A stretch of DNA of 38,611 nt. Source: Actinomycetes bacterium. GTDB taxonomy: Bacteria > Actinomycetota > Actinomycetes > Propionibacteriales > Propionibacteriaceae. The translations under genes were made by a program, and so were the position numbers. Position 1 is the stretch's first letter. Every line of letters begins with the position of its first letter. The notes under the pieces were generated by a model. It searched no databases and was not told the origin of the DNA. It was given only the letters and a program-made list of their open reading frames with translations. Of this stretch, positions 25,165 to 33,106 are shown piece after piece. The stretch is from positions 1-38,611 of the forward strand of contig JAEXAS010000023.1 in the NCBI GenBank assembly GCA_023458095.1, written 5' to 3'.

Positions 25165-26004
25165 ATGGCCCCGCCCCGCTGGGACGGACGGGCCATCTTC
25201 GGCCCCGGGCTGCTGTGTTATCTCGGCCCGGGACATACCGCGGCCGAGCACGCCCACCACGCCGTCCAGCTCATGTTGTCTGCCGATCCATTCCGACTCC
25301 AGGTACCCACAGCGACGGTGACAGCCAGGGCCGCCCTCGTGCCTGCCGACGTCCCCCACACCCTGGAGGTTGAGGACACCTCGATGGCCCTTCTGCTAGT
25401 CGAGAGCCACGGCAGCCGAGGGCGGGAACTCCATCGCCTGGCTCACCGTTGGCTCGGGGTCGACCTCTATGAGCAGCTGGGGCGCCCCCGGCTGCCCTCG
25501 TCGAATACCGACGCTGCCACGGTGCTGCACTGGGCCGAAGATCTCCTCAGCGTCTGGAGCACACCCACCTCGCCCGGTACTCCCCTCTCCCCAGAAGTGC
25601 GACACGTCTTGACCCAACTCGCCCAGTCCAGCGGACGGGGTCCGCGGCTGGCCGAGGCCGCTGCGGGCTGCGGACTATCCGCCAGCCGGCTGACGCACCG
25701 ATTCTCCGCGGAGACCGGAATCCCCTACCGGCGCTACCTGCTGTGGCTACGCCTGCAACGAGCGGTTGACTCCGCCCGGTCCGGCGCCACAATGGCCGAG
25801 GCAGCAATCGAAGCGGGGTTCAGCGATCAAGCCCACCTGAGCCGAACCTTCCGGGCAATGCTCGGGTTGAGCCCCGCCGCCGTCCTGCCGTTGCGTGATG
25901 CTTGGGGATCAGCTCACGGCATGGTGTTCGACGAGTTCGATGACCGGTCGCAGCCGCAACGTTCAAGACAGGACGGTGGGACTGCGAATAGCGTCCAGCC
26001 ATGA
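25165..26004 (+). CDS. AraC-family transcriptional regulator
   Basis: A 279-residue protein. Residues 1-100 are cupin-like (H-A-H-H-A-V-Q-L-M-L-S; A-L-V-P-A-D-V-P-H-T-L). Residues 160-255 hold the two-HTH AraC domain: L-A-E-A-A-A-G-C-G-L-S-A-S-R-L-T-H-R-F, R-R-Y-L-L-W-L-R-L-Q-R-A and A-A-I-E-A-G-F-S-D-Q-A-H-L-S-R-T-F-R. A low-complexity tail follows. It is expressed with the WD40 gene (2-bp gap) and overlaps the following 61-aa gene by 4 bp. The facing hydrolase gene at 26216 is a possible target but nothing in the sequence proves it. Confidence 0.88.
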   Translation: MAPPRWDGRAIFGPGLLCYLGPGHTAAEHAHHAVQLMLSADPFRLQVPTATVTARAALVPADVPHTLEVEDTSMALLLVESHGSRGRELHRLAHRWLGVDLYEQLGRPRLPSSNTDAATVLHWAEDLLSVWSTPTSPGTPLSPEVRHVLTQLAQSSGRGPRLAEAAAGCGLSASRLTHRFSAETGIPYRRYLLWLRLQRAVDSARSGATMAEAAIEAGFSDQAHLSRTFRAMLGLSPAAVLPLRDAWGSAHGMVFDEFDDRSQPQRSRQDGGTANSVQP

Positions 26005-26186
26005 GCGAGAACCATCTAACGGCCACCCGAATGCTCGATCTCGACCACCTGGGGATCTACCCCGATCCGGACGCCTTCTTCGCCGAACACGCGACCAACG
26101 CCACCGGTGTTCGGGGCTGGCTCTTCGCCGCCTGGACCCGGCCCAGCATGAACCGCCGGGTGCGGGCGCTGAGAGCTCAGCGATAG
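26001..26186 (+). CDS. Small conserved-looking protein (61 aa)
   Basis: The ATG overlaps the AraC stop (ATGA), so it is translationally coupled. The sequence M-S-E-N-H-L-T-A-T-R-M-L-D-L-D-H-L-G-I-Y begins an acidic stretch with D-P-D-A-F-F-A-E-H, then G-W-L-F-A-A-W, then a basic tail. No known family. The tight coupling and normal codon use argue that it is real. It is convergent with the hydrolase gene, 29 bp away. Confidence 0.6.
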   Translation: MSENHLTATRMLDLDHLGIYPDPDAFFAEHATNATGVRGWLFAAWTRPSMNRRVRALRAQR

Positions 26187-26215
26187 GGGCTTCCTAGACC
26201 TGGCACGGAACCCGA

Positions 26216-27169
26216 TCAACCGTGCTGCACAGCCGGGGCCGGAGAGACGGCCTTTCCCGCCAAAAAGTCGACGGCGTGCTCAATGGTCTGTGGGGCCCAC
26301 AGCACTCGAAAGTGGTCGAAGCCGTGGGTGAGCACAACCTGTGCACCTGGCCAGTGTTCGGCCAGCCGTGCGGCTGAGTCGGTGGGTACTTCGTAGTCGT
26401 CGGCGTCGGAGACGAACAACGCCTCAGGCAGGTCGTAGGTGGACTCAGCAATCAGTTGCGGCACGTTGTAGTCGGCCATCCGAATGCCATGGCGTTGGTC
26501 GGCATAACGCTGCACCAACCGAGCCGTCCGGGGGCCCCAGCCCAAATGCTCGGTGAGGTAGGTGATGTGGTCCTCGCCGGTTACCGACGGGGAGACGAAC
26601 ACCACGCGCTTCGGGGACACCTGCCCGGCTGCGATCGCCACCCCCGCGGCCATGGAACCTGCCGAATGCGCCACGATCGCTTCCACCGGGCCGACCTGCT
26701 CCGCGACCACGGCCAGGGCGTCCACCAGATCAGCGATCGAGGAGTAGTGGGGCCCGTAGCGTCCCGGCGCCGATTCGCCATGGGACGGTGCGTCCCAGGT
26801 GACCACCCGAAACCCGGCCGTCACCAAGGGCTCGACATAGACACTGAGCTGCTGCCACCATCCTGACCAGCCGTGCATCAACAACACGACCGGTCCTTCT
26901 CCCCAGGTGAAGGCCTGCAGCGGGCGTCCATGGAGGCCGATCTTGAGCGGCGTGCCCGGGGCTAGCCCCCGATTGCGCTTCGCCGCTGGGGGTGCCGGCG
27001 GAACCCGGAACCAGATCGCCTGGCCCAGCCGTCCGGCCAGGTGGGGTGCCAGCCACTCGCCCACCGAAAACGCCGTTCGAATGACCCCCAAGGCAGCCCC
27101 GCCACCGAGCGCGGACACCTGGTGACGCGCCATCCAGGCGCGAAATGACCGTAGCTTGACGATGGGCAC
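26216..27169 (-). CDS. Alpha/beta hydrolase (serine hydrolase)
   Basis: A 317-residue protein from GTG 27169. The first 95 residues carry an N-terminal helical region (S-A-L-G-G-G-A-A-L-G; amphipathic) and a basic linker. The alpha/beta-hydrolase core follows: V-V-L-L-M-H-G-W-S-G-W-W (oxyanion strand), W-D-A-P-S-H-G-E-S, nucleophile elbow I-V-A-H-S-A-G-S, acid in F-V-S-D-A-D-D-Y-E-V, and catalytic histidine in G-F-D-H-F-R. The A-H-S-A-G elbow departs from the usual G-x-S-x-G at the first glycine. The substrate is unknown. It is probably membrane-associated, since many such proteins have an N-terminal hydrophobic segment, but no clear transmembrane helix is seen. Confidence 0.88.
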   Translation of the reverse strand: MPIVKLRSFRAWMARHQVSALGGGAALGVIRTAFSVGEWLAPHLAGRLGQAIWFRVPPAPPAAKRNRGLAPGTPLKIGLHGRPLQAFTWGEGPVVLLMHGWSGWWQQLSVYVEPLVTAGFRVVTWDAPSHGESAPGRYGPHYSSIADLVDALAVVAEQVGPVEAIVAHSAGSMAAGVAIAAGQVSPKRVVFVSPSVTGEDHITYLTEHLGWGPRTARLVQRYADQRHGIRMADYNVPQLIAESTYDLPEALFVSDADDYEVPTDSAARLAEHWPGAQVVLTHGFDHFRVLWAPQTIEHAVDFLAGKAVSPAPAVQHG

Positions 27170-27419
27170 CCCCTAAGAACGACGCGGAACTGCCATTCTC
27201 AGCCGACTCGCATCGACGCACAGGAATTTATCACCTGATGAAATGAAACGTCACAATGCGGCGAGGTAGCGGCGCTCTGCATCACTCCACGCAGTGACCC
27301 CGCGGGGATGCCGAGCGTGCCGAGGGGAACCCTTCGCCACATACGGTTCGGCTGAAGTTGGCTGGTTTCTGTCCGCAACTGGATCACTTGCCGTCCTGCG
27401 CGCGCTCACCCAGGATGGG

Positions 27420-28082
27420 ATGGTGGACACTTGGGAAGCCGTCTCCGAAGCCGGCAAGCTATCGACCCCGGAGCTGTTGGTCGCGGCTCAAGCCGAAGCC
27501 ATCCAGGCCGGCCCCGACGACCCGGAACCTCACCTTGTCGCGCTGCACCAGCGCCCGACCCCGGAGGTGTTCGACGCCGCAACAGAGTTGATTGCCAGCA
27601 CTGATCCGGCCGACCGAACTGTCGGCGTCCGGATTCTTCGCGAGCTCGGAGCCGCAGATGACGCAGGTCGTCGACCATTCAGCGACATGGCTGTGCCGCT
27701 GCTGCAGGCATTGCTGCGTCAGGAACGAGATGCTCGGGTGCTGCAATGGGCCATCTCTGCCCTCGGCTTCAACACGGCACGTGAGGCATTGGCAGAGGTA
27801 CTCCGATTCGCCGAGCATTCGGATGCCGGTGTGCGCTTCGCTGTCGCCGCGGCGCTGCCATCGCTGGTGGACCCCGAGCAGATCGAACCGGCCGCAGCCA
27901 CCGCGCTTCTGGCACTGTGCAAAGACGACAATCCCGAGACCCGCTACTACGCGCTGTATGCACTGCTCGACGAAGTCGCCGGACTTGATCCCGACCAGCT
28001 CGCTCTCACTCTGGGTGCACTCCGGGACGACCCCGACGAGCAGATCCGTGCCATGGCCCGCGCTGGAAGAACCGACGGCTGA
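27420..28082 (+). CDS. HEAT-repeat protein
   Basis: I start it at ATG 27420 (M-V-D-T-W-E-A-V) behind AGGA, giving 220 residues; a GTG at 27294 would add 42 residues without recognisable structure. From about residue 50 the sequence is a series of helical hairpins with HEAT wording (R-T-V-G-V-R-I-L-R-E-L-G; W-A-I-S-A-L-G-F-N-T-A-R-E-A-L; V-R-F-A-V-A-A-A-L-P-S-L; E-T-R-Y-Y-A-L-Y-A-L). It is similar to small bacterial HEAT/PBS-lyase-repeat scaffolds that bind other proteins. The partner is unknown and the neighbours give no hint. Confidence 0.78.
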   Translation: MVDTWEAVSEAGKLSTPELLVAAQAEAIQAGPDDPEPHLVALHQRPTPEVFDAATELIASTDPADRTVGVRILRELGAADDAGRRPFSDMAVPLLQALLRQERDARVLQWAISALGFNTAREALAEVLRFAEHSDAGVRFAVAAALPSLVDPEQIEPAAATALLALCKDDNPETRYYALYALLDEVAGLDPDQLALTLGALRDDPDEQIRAMARAGRTDG

Positions 28083-28205
28083 ATCAACCCGGGGCACCGT
28101 CAACGCGGACCGGCGCGGGTCGTCCTCGCGATCGCGACATCATTGCAATGCGTTCTTTTGTCACGCCGAAACTGAGCGCGTCTTCACCGCCGACCAATGC
28201 CTCAC

Positions 28206-28424
28206 TCAGCGAAGCCCGGCTTCGGTGAGCAGATCAGCAGAGGTCGGTGGCTTCAGCCCCCACGCGTCGAACCCTGCGTGAATCTGCATCGTCCCCCGAG
28301 TTGACGTGGAGATCCGCTGGCTGGAATGGGCATGACCATCAGGCACCCGCAACTCCAGCACCATGATGGTGATGATGATGGCGAGCACTCCATCGGAGAA
28401 CGCCTCAACCCGTGATCTGCGCAT
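28206..28424 (-). pseudogene. Chimeric relic: TMEM175 (DUF1211) start joined to a phosphoesterase tail
   Basis: From ATG 28424 the first 30 residues, R-V-E-A-F-S-D-G-V-L-A-I-I-I-T and so on, are the first transmembrane helix of a TMEM175-family potassium channel with its R-x-x-x-F-S-D signature. The next 42 residues, H-A-H-S-S-Q-R-I-S to the stop, match the C-terminus of the phosphoesterase encoded at 31507-32085 (H-T-H-S-S-Q-R-I-S; L-Q-I-H-A-G-L-D-A-W). The junction lies near 28335. A deletion has fused the remains of two genes. The frame is intact, so a 72-residue product could still be made, but neither parent function can survive. Confidence 0.75.
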
Positions 28425-28447
28425 TGCGGTGCTCCTGGCCGCTCAGG

Positions 28448-29392
28448 TCACAGCGTGACGACGATCTTCCCGTGAACATGTCCGCCTTCAAGTTCGGCGT
28501 AGGCGGCAACGGCCTGCTCGAACGGGTAGGTGCTGGCCACGTTGACCCGCAATGCGCCCGAGGCGACCAAACCAGCCAGCTCGGCGAGATCGTCATGGTC
28601 GGGCCGAACCCACACGTAGTGACCGCCCAAGGCGGACGCACGGGGATCAGCGATCGAGGCCACGCTTCCGCCGGGAGTCAGCAAAGATCCGACGGTGTTC
28701 AGCGCCTGCCCACCGACGTAGTCGAGGATGACATCGAAACCGTCGGGCACGGCGGCACGCGCTTGGGCCACGAGGTCATCGCCGTAGCTGATCGGCTCGG
28801 CTCCCAACGAACGCAGATAGTCGTGGCTGGCCTCCGACCCGGTGCCGATCACCCGCGCCCCGGCCAGCCGTGCCAACTGCGTCGCAAACGAACCCACCCC
28901 GCCACCGGCGGCGTGAATCAGCACCGTCTGCCCCGCCGATACCCCCGCCCGACGAATGCTCTGCAGCGCCGTCAAACCGGCCAAGGGCAGCGCTGCGGCT
29001 TCTTCGAACGACACCCCGGACGGCTTGTGGGCCGCAGTGCGGACGGGCACCGAGACGAACTCAGCTACCGTCCCGCCGCCGACGAAGTCCTTGCGGGCAT
29101 AGGCCAGCACCTCGTCACCGACGGCATATTCGGGCGTATCCAGCCCGGTCGCCACCACCACGCCAGCCACATCCCAACCAGGAACCACCGGGAACGACGC
29201 GTCCAACATTCCTTCCAGATGACCCTCGCGGATCTTGTAGTCGACCGGGTTGAGCCCGGCGGCTACCACTTTCACCACCAGCGTGTCGGGACCGCGATGA
29301 GGGTCGGCGACGTCGCCGAACCGAAGCTGATCACGATTCCCGAACCTGTCATAAAGCAGCGCTTTCACATCTGCGGCAACCCTGTGGTGCAT
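28448..29392 (-). CDS. NADP-dependent quinone oxidoreductase-like zinc-free MDR
   Basis: A 314-residue medium-chain reductase of the quinone oxidoreductase type. A GroES-like fold is seen at 1-130 (K-A-L-L-Y-D-R-F-G; G-L-N-P-V-D-Y-K-I-R-E-G; P-G-W-D-V-A-G-V-V) and a Rossmann fold with H-A-A-G-G-G-V-G-S-F-A near 150-160. No zinc-binding cysteines are seen. The family reduces quinones or enones with NADPH. The ATG at 29392 follows AGGGG closely; GTG 29368 (K-A-L-L-Y) is an alternative start giving 306 residues. It is divergent from the GntR-ABC operon, so the operator at 29441-29463 might also act on it. Confidence 0.88.
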   Translation of the reverse strand: MHHRVAADVKALLYDRFGNRDQLRFGDVADPHRGPDTLVVKVVAAGLNPVDYKIREGHLEGMLDASFPVVPGWDVAGVVVATGLDTPEYAVGDEVLAYARKDFVGGGTVAEFVSVPVRTAAHKPSGVSFEEAAALPLAGLTALQSIRRAGVSAGQTVLIHAAGGGVGSFATQLARLAGARVIGTGSEASHDYLRSLGAEPISYGDDLVAQARAAVPDGFDVILDYVGGQALNTVGSLLTPGGSVASIADPRASALGGHYVWVRPDHDDLAELAGLVASGALRVNVASTYPFEQAVAAYAELEGGHVHGKIVVTL

Positions 29393-29440
29393 CGCCCCTA
29401 TTCCGCACGCAGCCGCGTGGGGGTGATTGTGCCCGCCCGG

Positions 29441-29463
29441 CTGTATATACTGCCTATATACAG
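29441..29463. promoter_or_regulatory. Perfect GntR operator palindrome
   Basis: CTGTATATA, a 5-bp spacer (CTGCC), then TATATACAG is a perfect inverted repeat ending 16 bp before the GTG of the gntR gene, between the two divergent transcription units. It fits autoregulation by the short GntR protein, as seen with YtrA-type regulators. The TATATA arms overlap the likely -10 region. Confidence 0.75.
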
Positions 29464-29479
29464 CAAGAACGGAGGTGTC

Positions 29480-29863
29480 GTGGAGATCGTCCTGTCGACC
29501 TCGTCGGGTATCCCCCTCTACGAGCAGATCACCAGCCAGTTGCGCACCGCAATCCTGACCGGCCAACTCCCCGAAGGCGCCCCGCTCGTTTCGCTGCGCC
29601 AATTGGCCCGCGAACTCCAGGTCAGCTTGATCACAACTACGCGTGCCTACAACGAGTTGGCCGCCGAGGGACTCATCTCCAACGTGCCCGGCAAAGGCAG
29701 TTACGTGCTCCCCATCGACCGCGCAGCCACCCAAACCATGGCGCGCGCCACCGTCCGCGAGCAACTCAGCCGGACCGCCGCCACCGCTCACACCGCTGGC
29801 CTCACCCTCACCGACGTCCGCACCCTTCTGGAAGAGGTATGGAATGAACATCAGCGCGGATAG
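29480..29863 (+). CDS. GntR-family regulator, YtrA subfamily
   Basis: A 127-residue protein from GTG 29480 behind GGAGG. Residues 10-75 are the GntR winged helix (I-P-L-Y-E-Q-I-T-S-Q-L-R-T-A-I-L-T-G; S-L-R-Q-L-A-R-E-L-Q-V-S; T-T-T-R-A-Y-N-E-L). Only a short helical tail follows, as in YtrA regulators of ABC transporter operons. Its end overlaps the ABC gene by 20 bp. It most likely represses the operon through the palindrome upstream. An inducer is not visible. Confidence 0.93.
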   Translation: MEIVLSTSSGIPLYEQITSQLRTAILTGQLPEGAPLVSLRQLARELQVSLITTTRAYNELAAEGLISNVPGKGSYVLPIDRAATQTMARATVREQLSRTAATAHTAGLTLTDVRTLLEEVWNEHQRG

Positions 29864-30755
29864 CCATGCGCTGGCAACCGCCATCGGCACCGACGCAGTG
29901 AGCGTTAGCAACCTCACCCGCGACTTCGGGCGATTCCAGCTCGGCCCGCTTGACCTGACGGTGCCCACCGGCTACGTCACCGGGCTCGTCGGCGCCAATG
30001 GCGCAGGCAAGACCACCCTGCTCAAACTGCTCCTGCAGTTGCAGCACCCCGATTCGGGCACCATGACCCTGCTGGGCAGCCCGGTTACCGAGGGCAGCGT
30101 GGCCGTCCGCGAAGATCTCGGCGTCGTCTTCGATGCCCCCATCGTCCTGCCCGAGTGGACGGTGCGGACCGCCGGTCAGGCCCTGTCCGGCTTCTACACC
30201 CGGTGGGATGCGAGCTCTTTCGAGGCCCTCCTGGAGCGCTTCGGGCTGAGCCCCCGAGCCACCGTGAAGTCCTTGTCTCGCGGCCAGGGCACCAAGCTGA
30301 TGCTCGCCCTGGCGCTGGCCCACCAGCCCCGAATGCTCCTGCTGGACGAGCCGACCAGCGGCCTCGATCCGGCCTCTCGACGCGAACTGCTTGATCTGCT
30401 CGCCGAGTACATGGCTGCCGATGAGAGCCACACCATCTTGTTCTCCACCCACATCACCTCCGATCTGGATCGGATCGCCGATCACCTCCGAGTGCTATCG
30501 AACGGCCGCCTGGTCGAAAGCGGCTCGCTGCACGAGGTCACCGAACGCTACGCGGTGGTGCGGGGTCCGCGCCGAACCCTCACCACCGGCCAACGCGAGC
30601 TGATTCATGGGTTGCGCGAGCGCGCCGACCTCTATTCCGGACTGGTCGCCACCACCGCCACTGCCAGCTTCGGCTCAGAGGTGGTCTTCGACCCGGCCAG
30701 CGTGGAGGACATCGTCGTCTATCTGAGCGCGACCGACAAGAAGGTGGCGGCATGA
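29844..30755 (+). CDS. ABC transporter ATP-binding protein
   Basis: A 303-residue ATPase from ATG 29844 behind GAAGAGG. Walker A G-A-N-G-A-G-K-T-T is at 50-58, the signature L-S-R-G-Q at 144-148 (R replaces the usual first G), Walker B M-L-L-L-D-E at about 164-169 and an H-loop in F-S-T-H-I-T-S-D. The layout is that of YtrB/BcrA-type exporters paired with one permease. Its 3' end overlaps the permease ATG by 4 bp. The substrate is unknown; relatives respond to cell-wall-active peptides. Confidence 0.92.
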   Translation: MNISADSHALATAIGTDAVSVSNLTRDFGRFQLGPLDLTVPTGYVTGLVGANGAGKTTLLKLLLQLQHPDSGTMTLLGSPVTEGSVAVREDLGVVFDAPIVLPEWTVRTAGQALSGFYTRWDASSFEALLERFGLSPRATVKSLSRGQGTKLMLALALAHQPRMLLLDEPTSGLDPASRRELLDLLAEYMAADESHTILFSTHITSDLDRIADHLRVLSNGRLVESGSLHEVTERYAVVRGPRRTLTTGQRELIHGLRERADLYSGLVATTATASFGSEVVFDPASVEDIVVYLSATDKKVAA

Positions 30756-31417
30756 CCTCCACCACTCTCATGCGACTCGACCTCACCGCCCTACGCGTCA
30801 ACGTGGCGCCCATCATCCTCATGAGCATCCTGGTGACGACCATGACGTGGATCTCCGGCGGGCAGGAGCCTCTGGCATTTGCGGCCATCGTCCCGCTGCT
30901 TCCGGTCTTCTATGTGACCTATCCGTTCCTCAACGACGAACGCGGACGCCACGACCTGCTGTATGCGACCCTGCCGCTGCGCCGACGGGCCGTCGTGCTG
31001 AGTCGCCACCTGCTGCAGTTGGCGCTGCAACTGAGCGCGGCCGTCATCGCCGTCGCACTCATGCTGGTCGCCTCCGCCGCCACCGGACGTCCGCTCGACG
31101 CAGCCCTGACCACCCTGACCATTCTGCTGTCGCTGGCCGCCGGGAGCGTGCTGCTAGCCCTTCAGCTTCCGGCGCTGTTCGGACTTGGCTACGCCAAGGC
31201 CCGATGGGTCACTCTGTTGCCCATGGTGGTGTTCCTCGCCCCGATCGCCTTGCTTCAGCTCCCGAGCCAGCGTCCCGACCTTGCGTCGCTGGACCTTGTC
31301 GCCAACGCCTCAGAGTTGTTGCCGATGCTGGCGCCGGCATTGGTCGTGGTGATCGCGCTCGCCTGGACAGCTTCCGCGACGATTTCGACGAAGCTCTACG
31401 CCCGACGTCAGTTTTGA
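30752..31417 (+). CDS. ABC-2 type permease
   Basis: A 221-residue integral membrane protein with about six hydrophobic segments (for example I-I-L-M-S-I-L-V-T-T-M-T-W-I, L-P-V-F-Y-V-T-Y-P-F and L-L-P-M-V-V-F-L-A-P-I-A-L-L) and a cytoplasmic N-terminus. The cytosolic loop N-D-E-R-G-R-H-D-L-L-Y-A-T-L-P-L-R-R-R is typical of the ABC2_membrane_5 type permease that works with YtrB-like ATPases. It completes a regulator-ATPase-permease operon. Confidence 0.88.
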   Translation: MTSTTLMRLDLTALRVNVAPIILMSILVTTMTWISGGQEPLAFAAIVPLLPVFYVTYPFLNDERGRHDLLYATLPLRRRAVVLSRHLLQLALQLSAAVIAVALMLVASAATGRPLDAALTTLTILLSLAAGSVLLALQLPALFGLGYAKARWVTLLPMVVFLAPIALLQLPSQRPDLASLDLVANASELLPMLAPALVVVIALAWTASATISTKLYARRQF

Positions 31418-31443
31418 GTGGGGTGCGTTCCTGAGTACGACAG

Positions 31444-31466
31444 GCGCCGGACCCGGGTTCGGCGGA
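31444..31466. terminator. Possible bidirectional hairpin between convergent genes
   Basis: CGCCGGA-CCCGGG-TTCGGCG is an imperfect stem (one mismatch) between the permease and the convergent phosphoesterase. It has no T-tract. It is a plausible weak terminator. Confidence 0.3.
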
Positions 31467-31506
31467 AGCCCTCCGCGACGCCGAGTAGAGGCAGCGTTCT
31501 CCTTGC

Positions 31507-32085
31507 TCAGAGCAGTCCGGCCTCGCTGAGCAAGTCATGAATGGTCGGGGGTTTGAGGTTCCAGGCATCCAGACCAGCGTGGATCTGCAGGGTTCCGCGC
31601 GATGAGTGCGAGATGCGCTGGCTGGAATGGGTATGGCCATGAATCAAGGTCCGCCCCAGATCGCGCAGTCGCCACTGCTCGAAGCGCTCCTCTTCGCGCC
31701 CTTCGGTGTCGCCGTCGTAGGGAAAGTGACTGATCAGCACTTTGATGCCGGCATAGGAGATCCGAGCCGCCAGTTGCACCGAGGCGAAGACCTCCTGATA
31801 GCCGGCGAGTTGCAGATGGGCATTGCTGTTGGACGGGAACGCGCGGTCGTGATTTCCGAGCACGAGGTGGTGCGTCCCAGGAATCGCGGAGAAGGCGGCG
31901 ATACGTCCCTGCCAACCGTCGAAAGCCTCGTCGCCGGTGTGCCACCAGATAGTCTCCGGGGTCGCGACAGCAGCCATAGCGCTGAGGATGTGGTGGTCAT
32001 GGGCCTCGATCGAAGCGAACCCCCTCAGGTCGGCGACCAGCCGATGGCCCAGATGCGGGTCGCCCACGAAGCGAATCTCGCCCAT
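31507..32085 (-). CDS. Calcineurin-like metallophosphoesterase
   Basis: A 192-residue enzyme. The motif blocks are V-G-D-P-H-L-G-H (block I), T-G-D-E (block II), L-V-L-G-N-H-D-R (block III), L-I-S-H-F-P-Y (block IV) and I-H-G-H-T-H-S (block V), all in order and at normal spacing for the small MPE group. GGAGC precedes the ATG. The substrate is not predictable. A second, incomplete copy of its C-terminus is fused to a TMEM175 start at 28206-28424. The upstream rubrerythrin gene is separated from it by a strong hairpin. Confidence 0.87.
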   Translation of the reverse strand: MGEIRFVGDPHLGHRLVADLRGFASIEAHDHHILSAMAAVATPETIWWHTGDEAFDGWQGRIAAFSAIPGTHHLVLGNHDRAFPSNSNAHLQLAGYQEVFASVQLAARISYAGIKVLISHFPYDGDTEGREEERFEQWRLRDLGRTLIHGHTHSSQRISHSSRGTLQIHAGLDAWNLKPPTIHDLLSEAGLL

Positions 32086-32130
32086 GCTGCTCCGATCCGT
32101 GACGTTTCCAGGTCGGTCAGCTTAGCGAAG

Positions 32131-32173
32131 CCTCGCCCCGCCTTCGCGGGGATCATCCGAAGGCGGGGCGAGG
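32131..32173 (-). terminator. Strong hairpin terminator after the rubrerythrin gene
   Basis: CCTCGCCCCGCCTTCG and its exact complement form a perfect 16-bp stem with an 11-nt loop, beginning 9 bp after the rubrerythrin stop. There is no T-tract, as is common in this group. It should end that transcript before the phosphoesterase gene. Confidence 0.75.
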
Positions 32174-32182
32174 TTGATCAGC

Positions 32183-33106
32183 TCAGCTTCGCTTCAGAGC
32201 CGCAGTGAAGGCGCTGGCATGCGAGCTCTCCTGGCGTCCGGCCTTCCAGAACTCGTGGGCAGCCGCACGGTCGCCAGCCGCCGCAGCCTGGGCGGCGAAA
32301 TCGGGATACATCGTGGTGGCCTCGTAGGTCTCCCCGGCGATTGCAGTCTTCAGATTCGCCGTGTTGGTGCCGACCAGACCGGCCAGCACCGCCTCACCGG
32401 CGAAGTGCTCGCGCAACTCCACCTGAGCGGTGCCGCGGAACAGTGTGGCGATCTTCGAAAGCCCTGCGGCTGCGGCGTGATTGGCATAGAGCCGGTACTT
32501 CGCCTGAGCGAAAGCCTCACCGTGCATGGCCTCCAGCAGGTTTGCCTGCGTCTGACCCGAGCATGCCGGCGTGCTGGCGATGATGGTCACGGCGTCGACG
32601 GCCTGCGGGGCCGGCACCGCCACGCTCGAGTCGCTCAACGACGCCAGTGCTGCGGTGTAGGCCGCAGCATGGACGGCCTCATCGGCGGCGATTTCGGTGA
32701 ACAGATCGGCAGCCGCCGTGCAGCCGTCGGCCGTCGCCTGTGCGGCGAAGGCCGGATACATCGTGGTTGCTTCATAGGTTTCGCCGGCAACCGCATCAGC
32801 CAGGTTGGCCGCATCGCTGCCGACCAAGCCAGCGATGACGGCCTCGTCGGCGTAATGGTCGTTGAGTTCAACGCCGGCAGTGCGGGTGAACAGCGCCGAG
32901 ATCGAGCGACTGCCGGTTCGGGCGGCTTGGCCGGCGAAGGCGGTGTACTTGGCATAGGCGAAAGCCTCGCCGTGCATGGCGGTGAGCGCGTTGGCCTTGG
33001 TGGAATCTGCGACCTGATGCGAGGGCGCGGCCGACGCGGAGGTTGCCGGCACGCCGAAGGCCACGATCAGGCCCAGGGCGGCAGTAGCGGTCTTCCAGTA
33101 CAACAT
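32183..33106 (-). CDS. Secreted tandem (double) rubrerythrin-like protein
   Basis: A 307-residue protein behind AAGGAG. Residues 1-26 are a signal peptide (A-T-S-A-S-A). Two ferritin-like four-helix domains follow at about 38-155 and 188-305, offset by exactly 150 residues. Candidate diiron ligands in domain 1 are E47, E80, H84, E109, E112, E143 and H146; in domain 2 E197, E230, H234, E259, E262, E293 and H296. No rubredoxin domain is present. Rubrerythrins reduce peroxide at a diiron site, but they are normally cytoplasmic and single-domain. E80-H84 and E230-H234 are spaced by four instead of the usual three, so geometry may differ. A DtxR-like box 280 bp upstream suggests iron control. Confidence 0.82.
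   Translation of the reverse strand: MLYWKTATAALGLIVAFGVPATSASAAPSHQVADSTKANALTAMHGEAFAYAKYTAFAGQAARTGSRSISALFTRTAGVELNDHYADEAVIAGLVGSDAANLADAVAGETYEATTMYPAFAAQATADGCTAAADLFTEIAADEAVHAAAYTAALASLSDSSVAVPAPQAVDAVTIIASTPACSGQTQANLLEAMHGEAFAQAKYRLYANHAAAAGLSKIATLFRGTAQVELREHFAGEAVLAGLVGTNTANLKTAIAGETYEATTMYPDFAAQAAAAGDRAAAHEFWKAGRQESSHASAFTAALKRS

Noticed and set aside
28412..29479. Long plus-strand extension upstream of the GntR gene
   Set aside because: It is antisense to the reductase and has no protein features; the GntR start at 29480 has a clear ribosome site.
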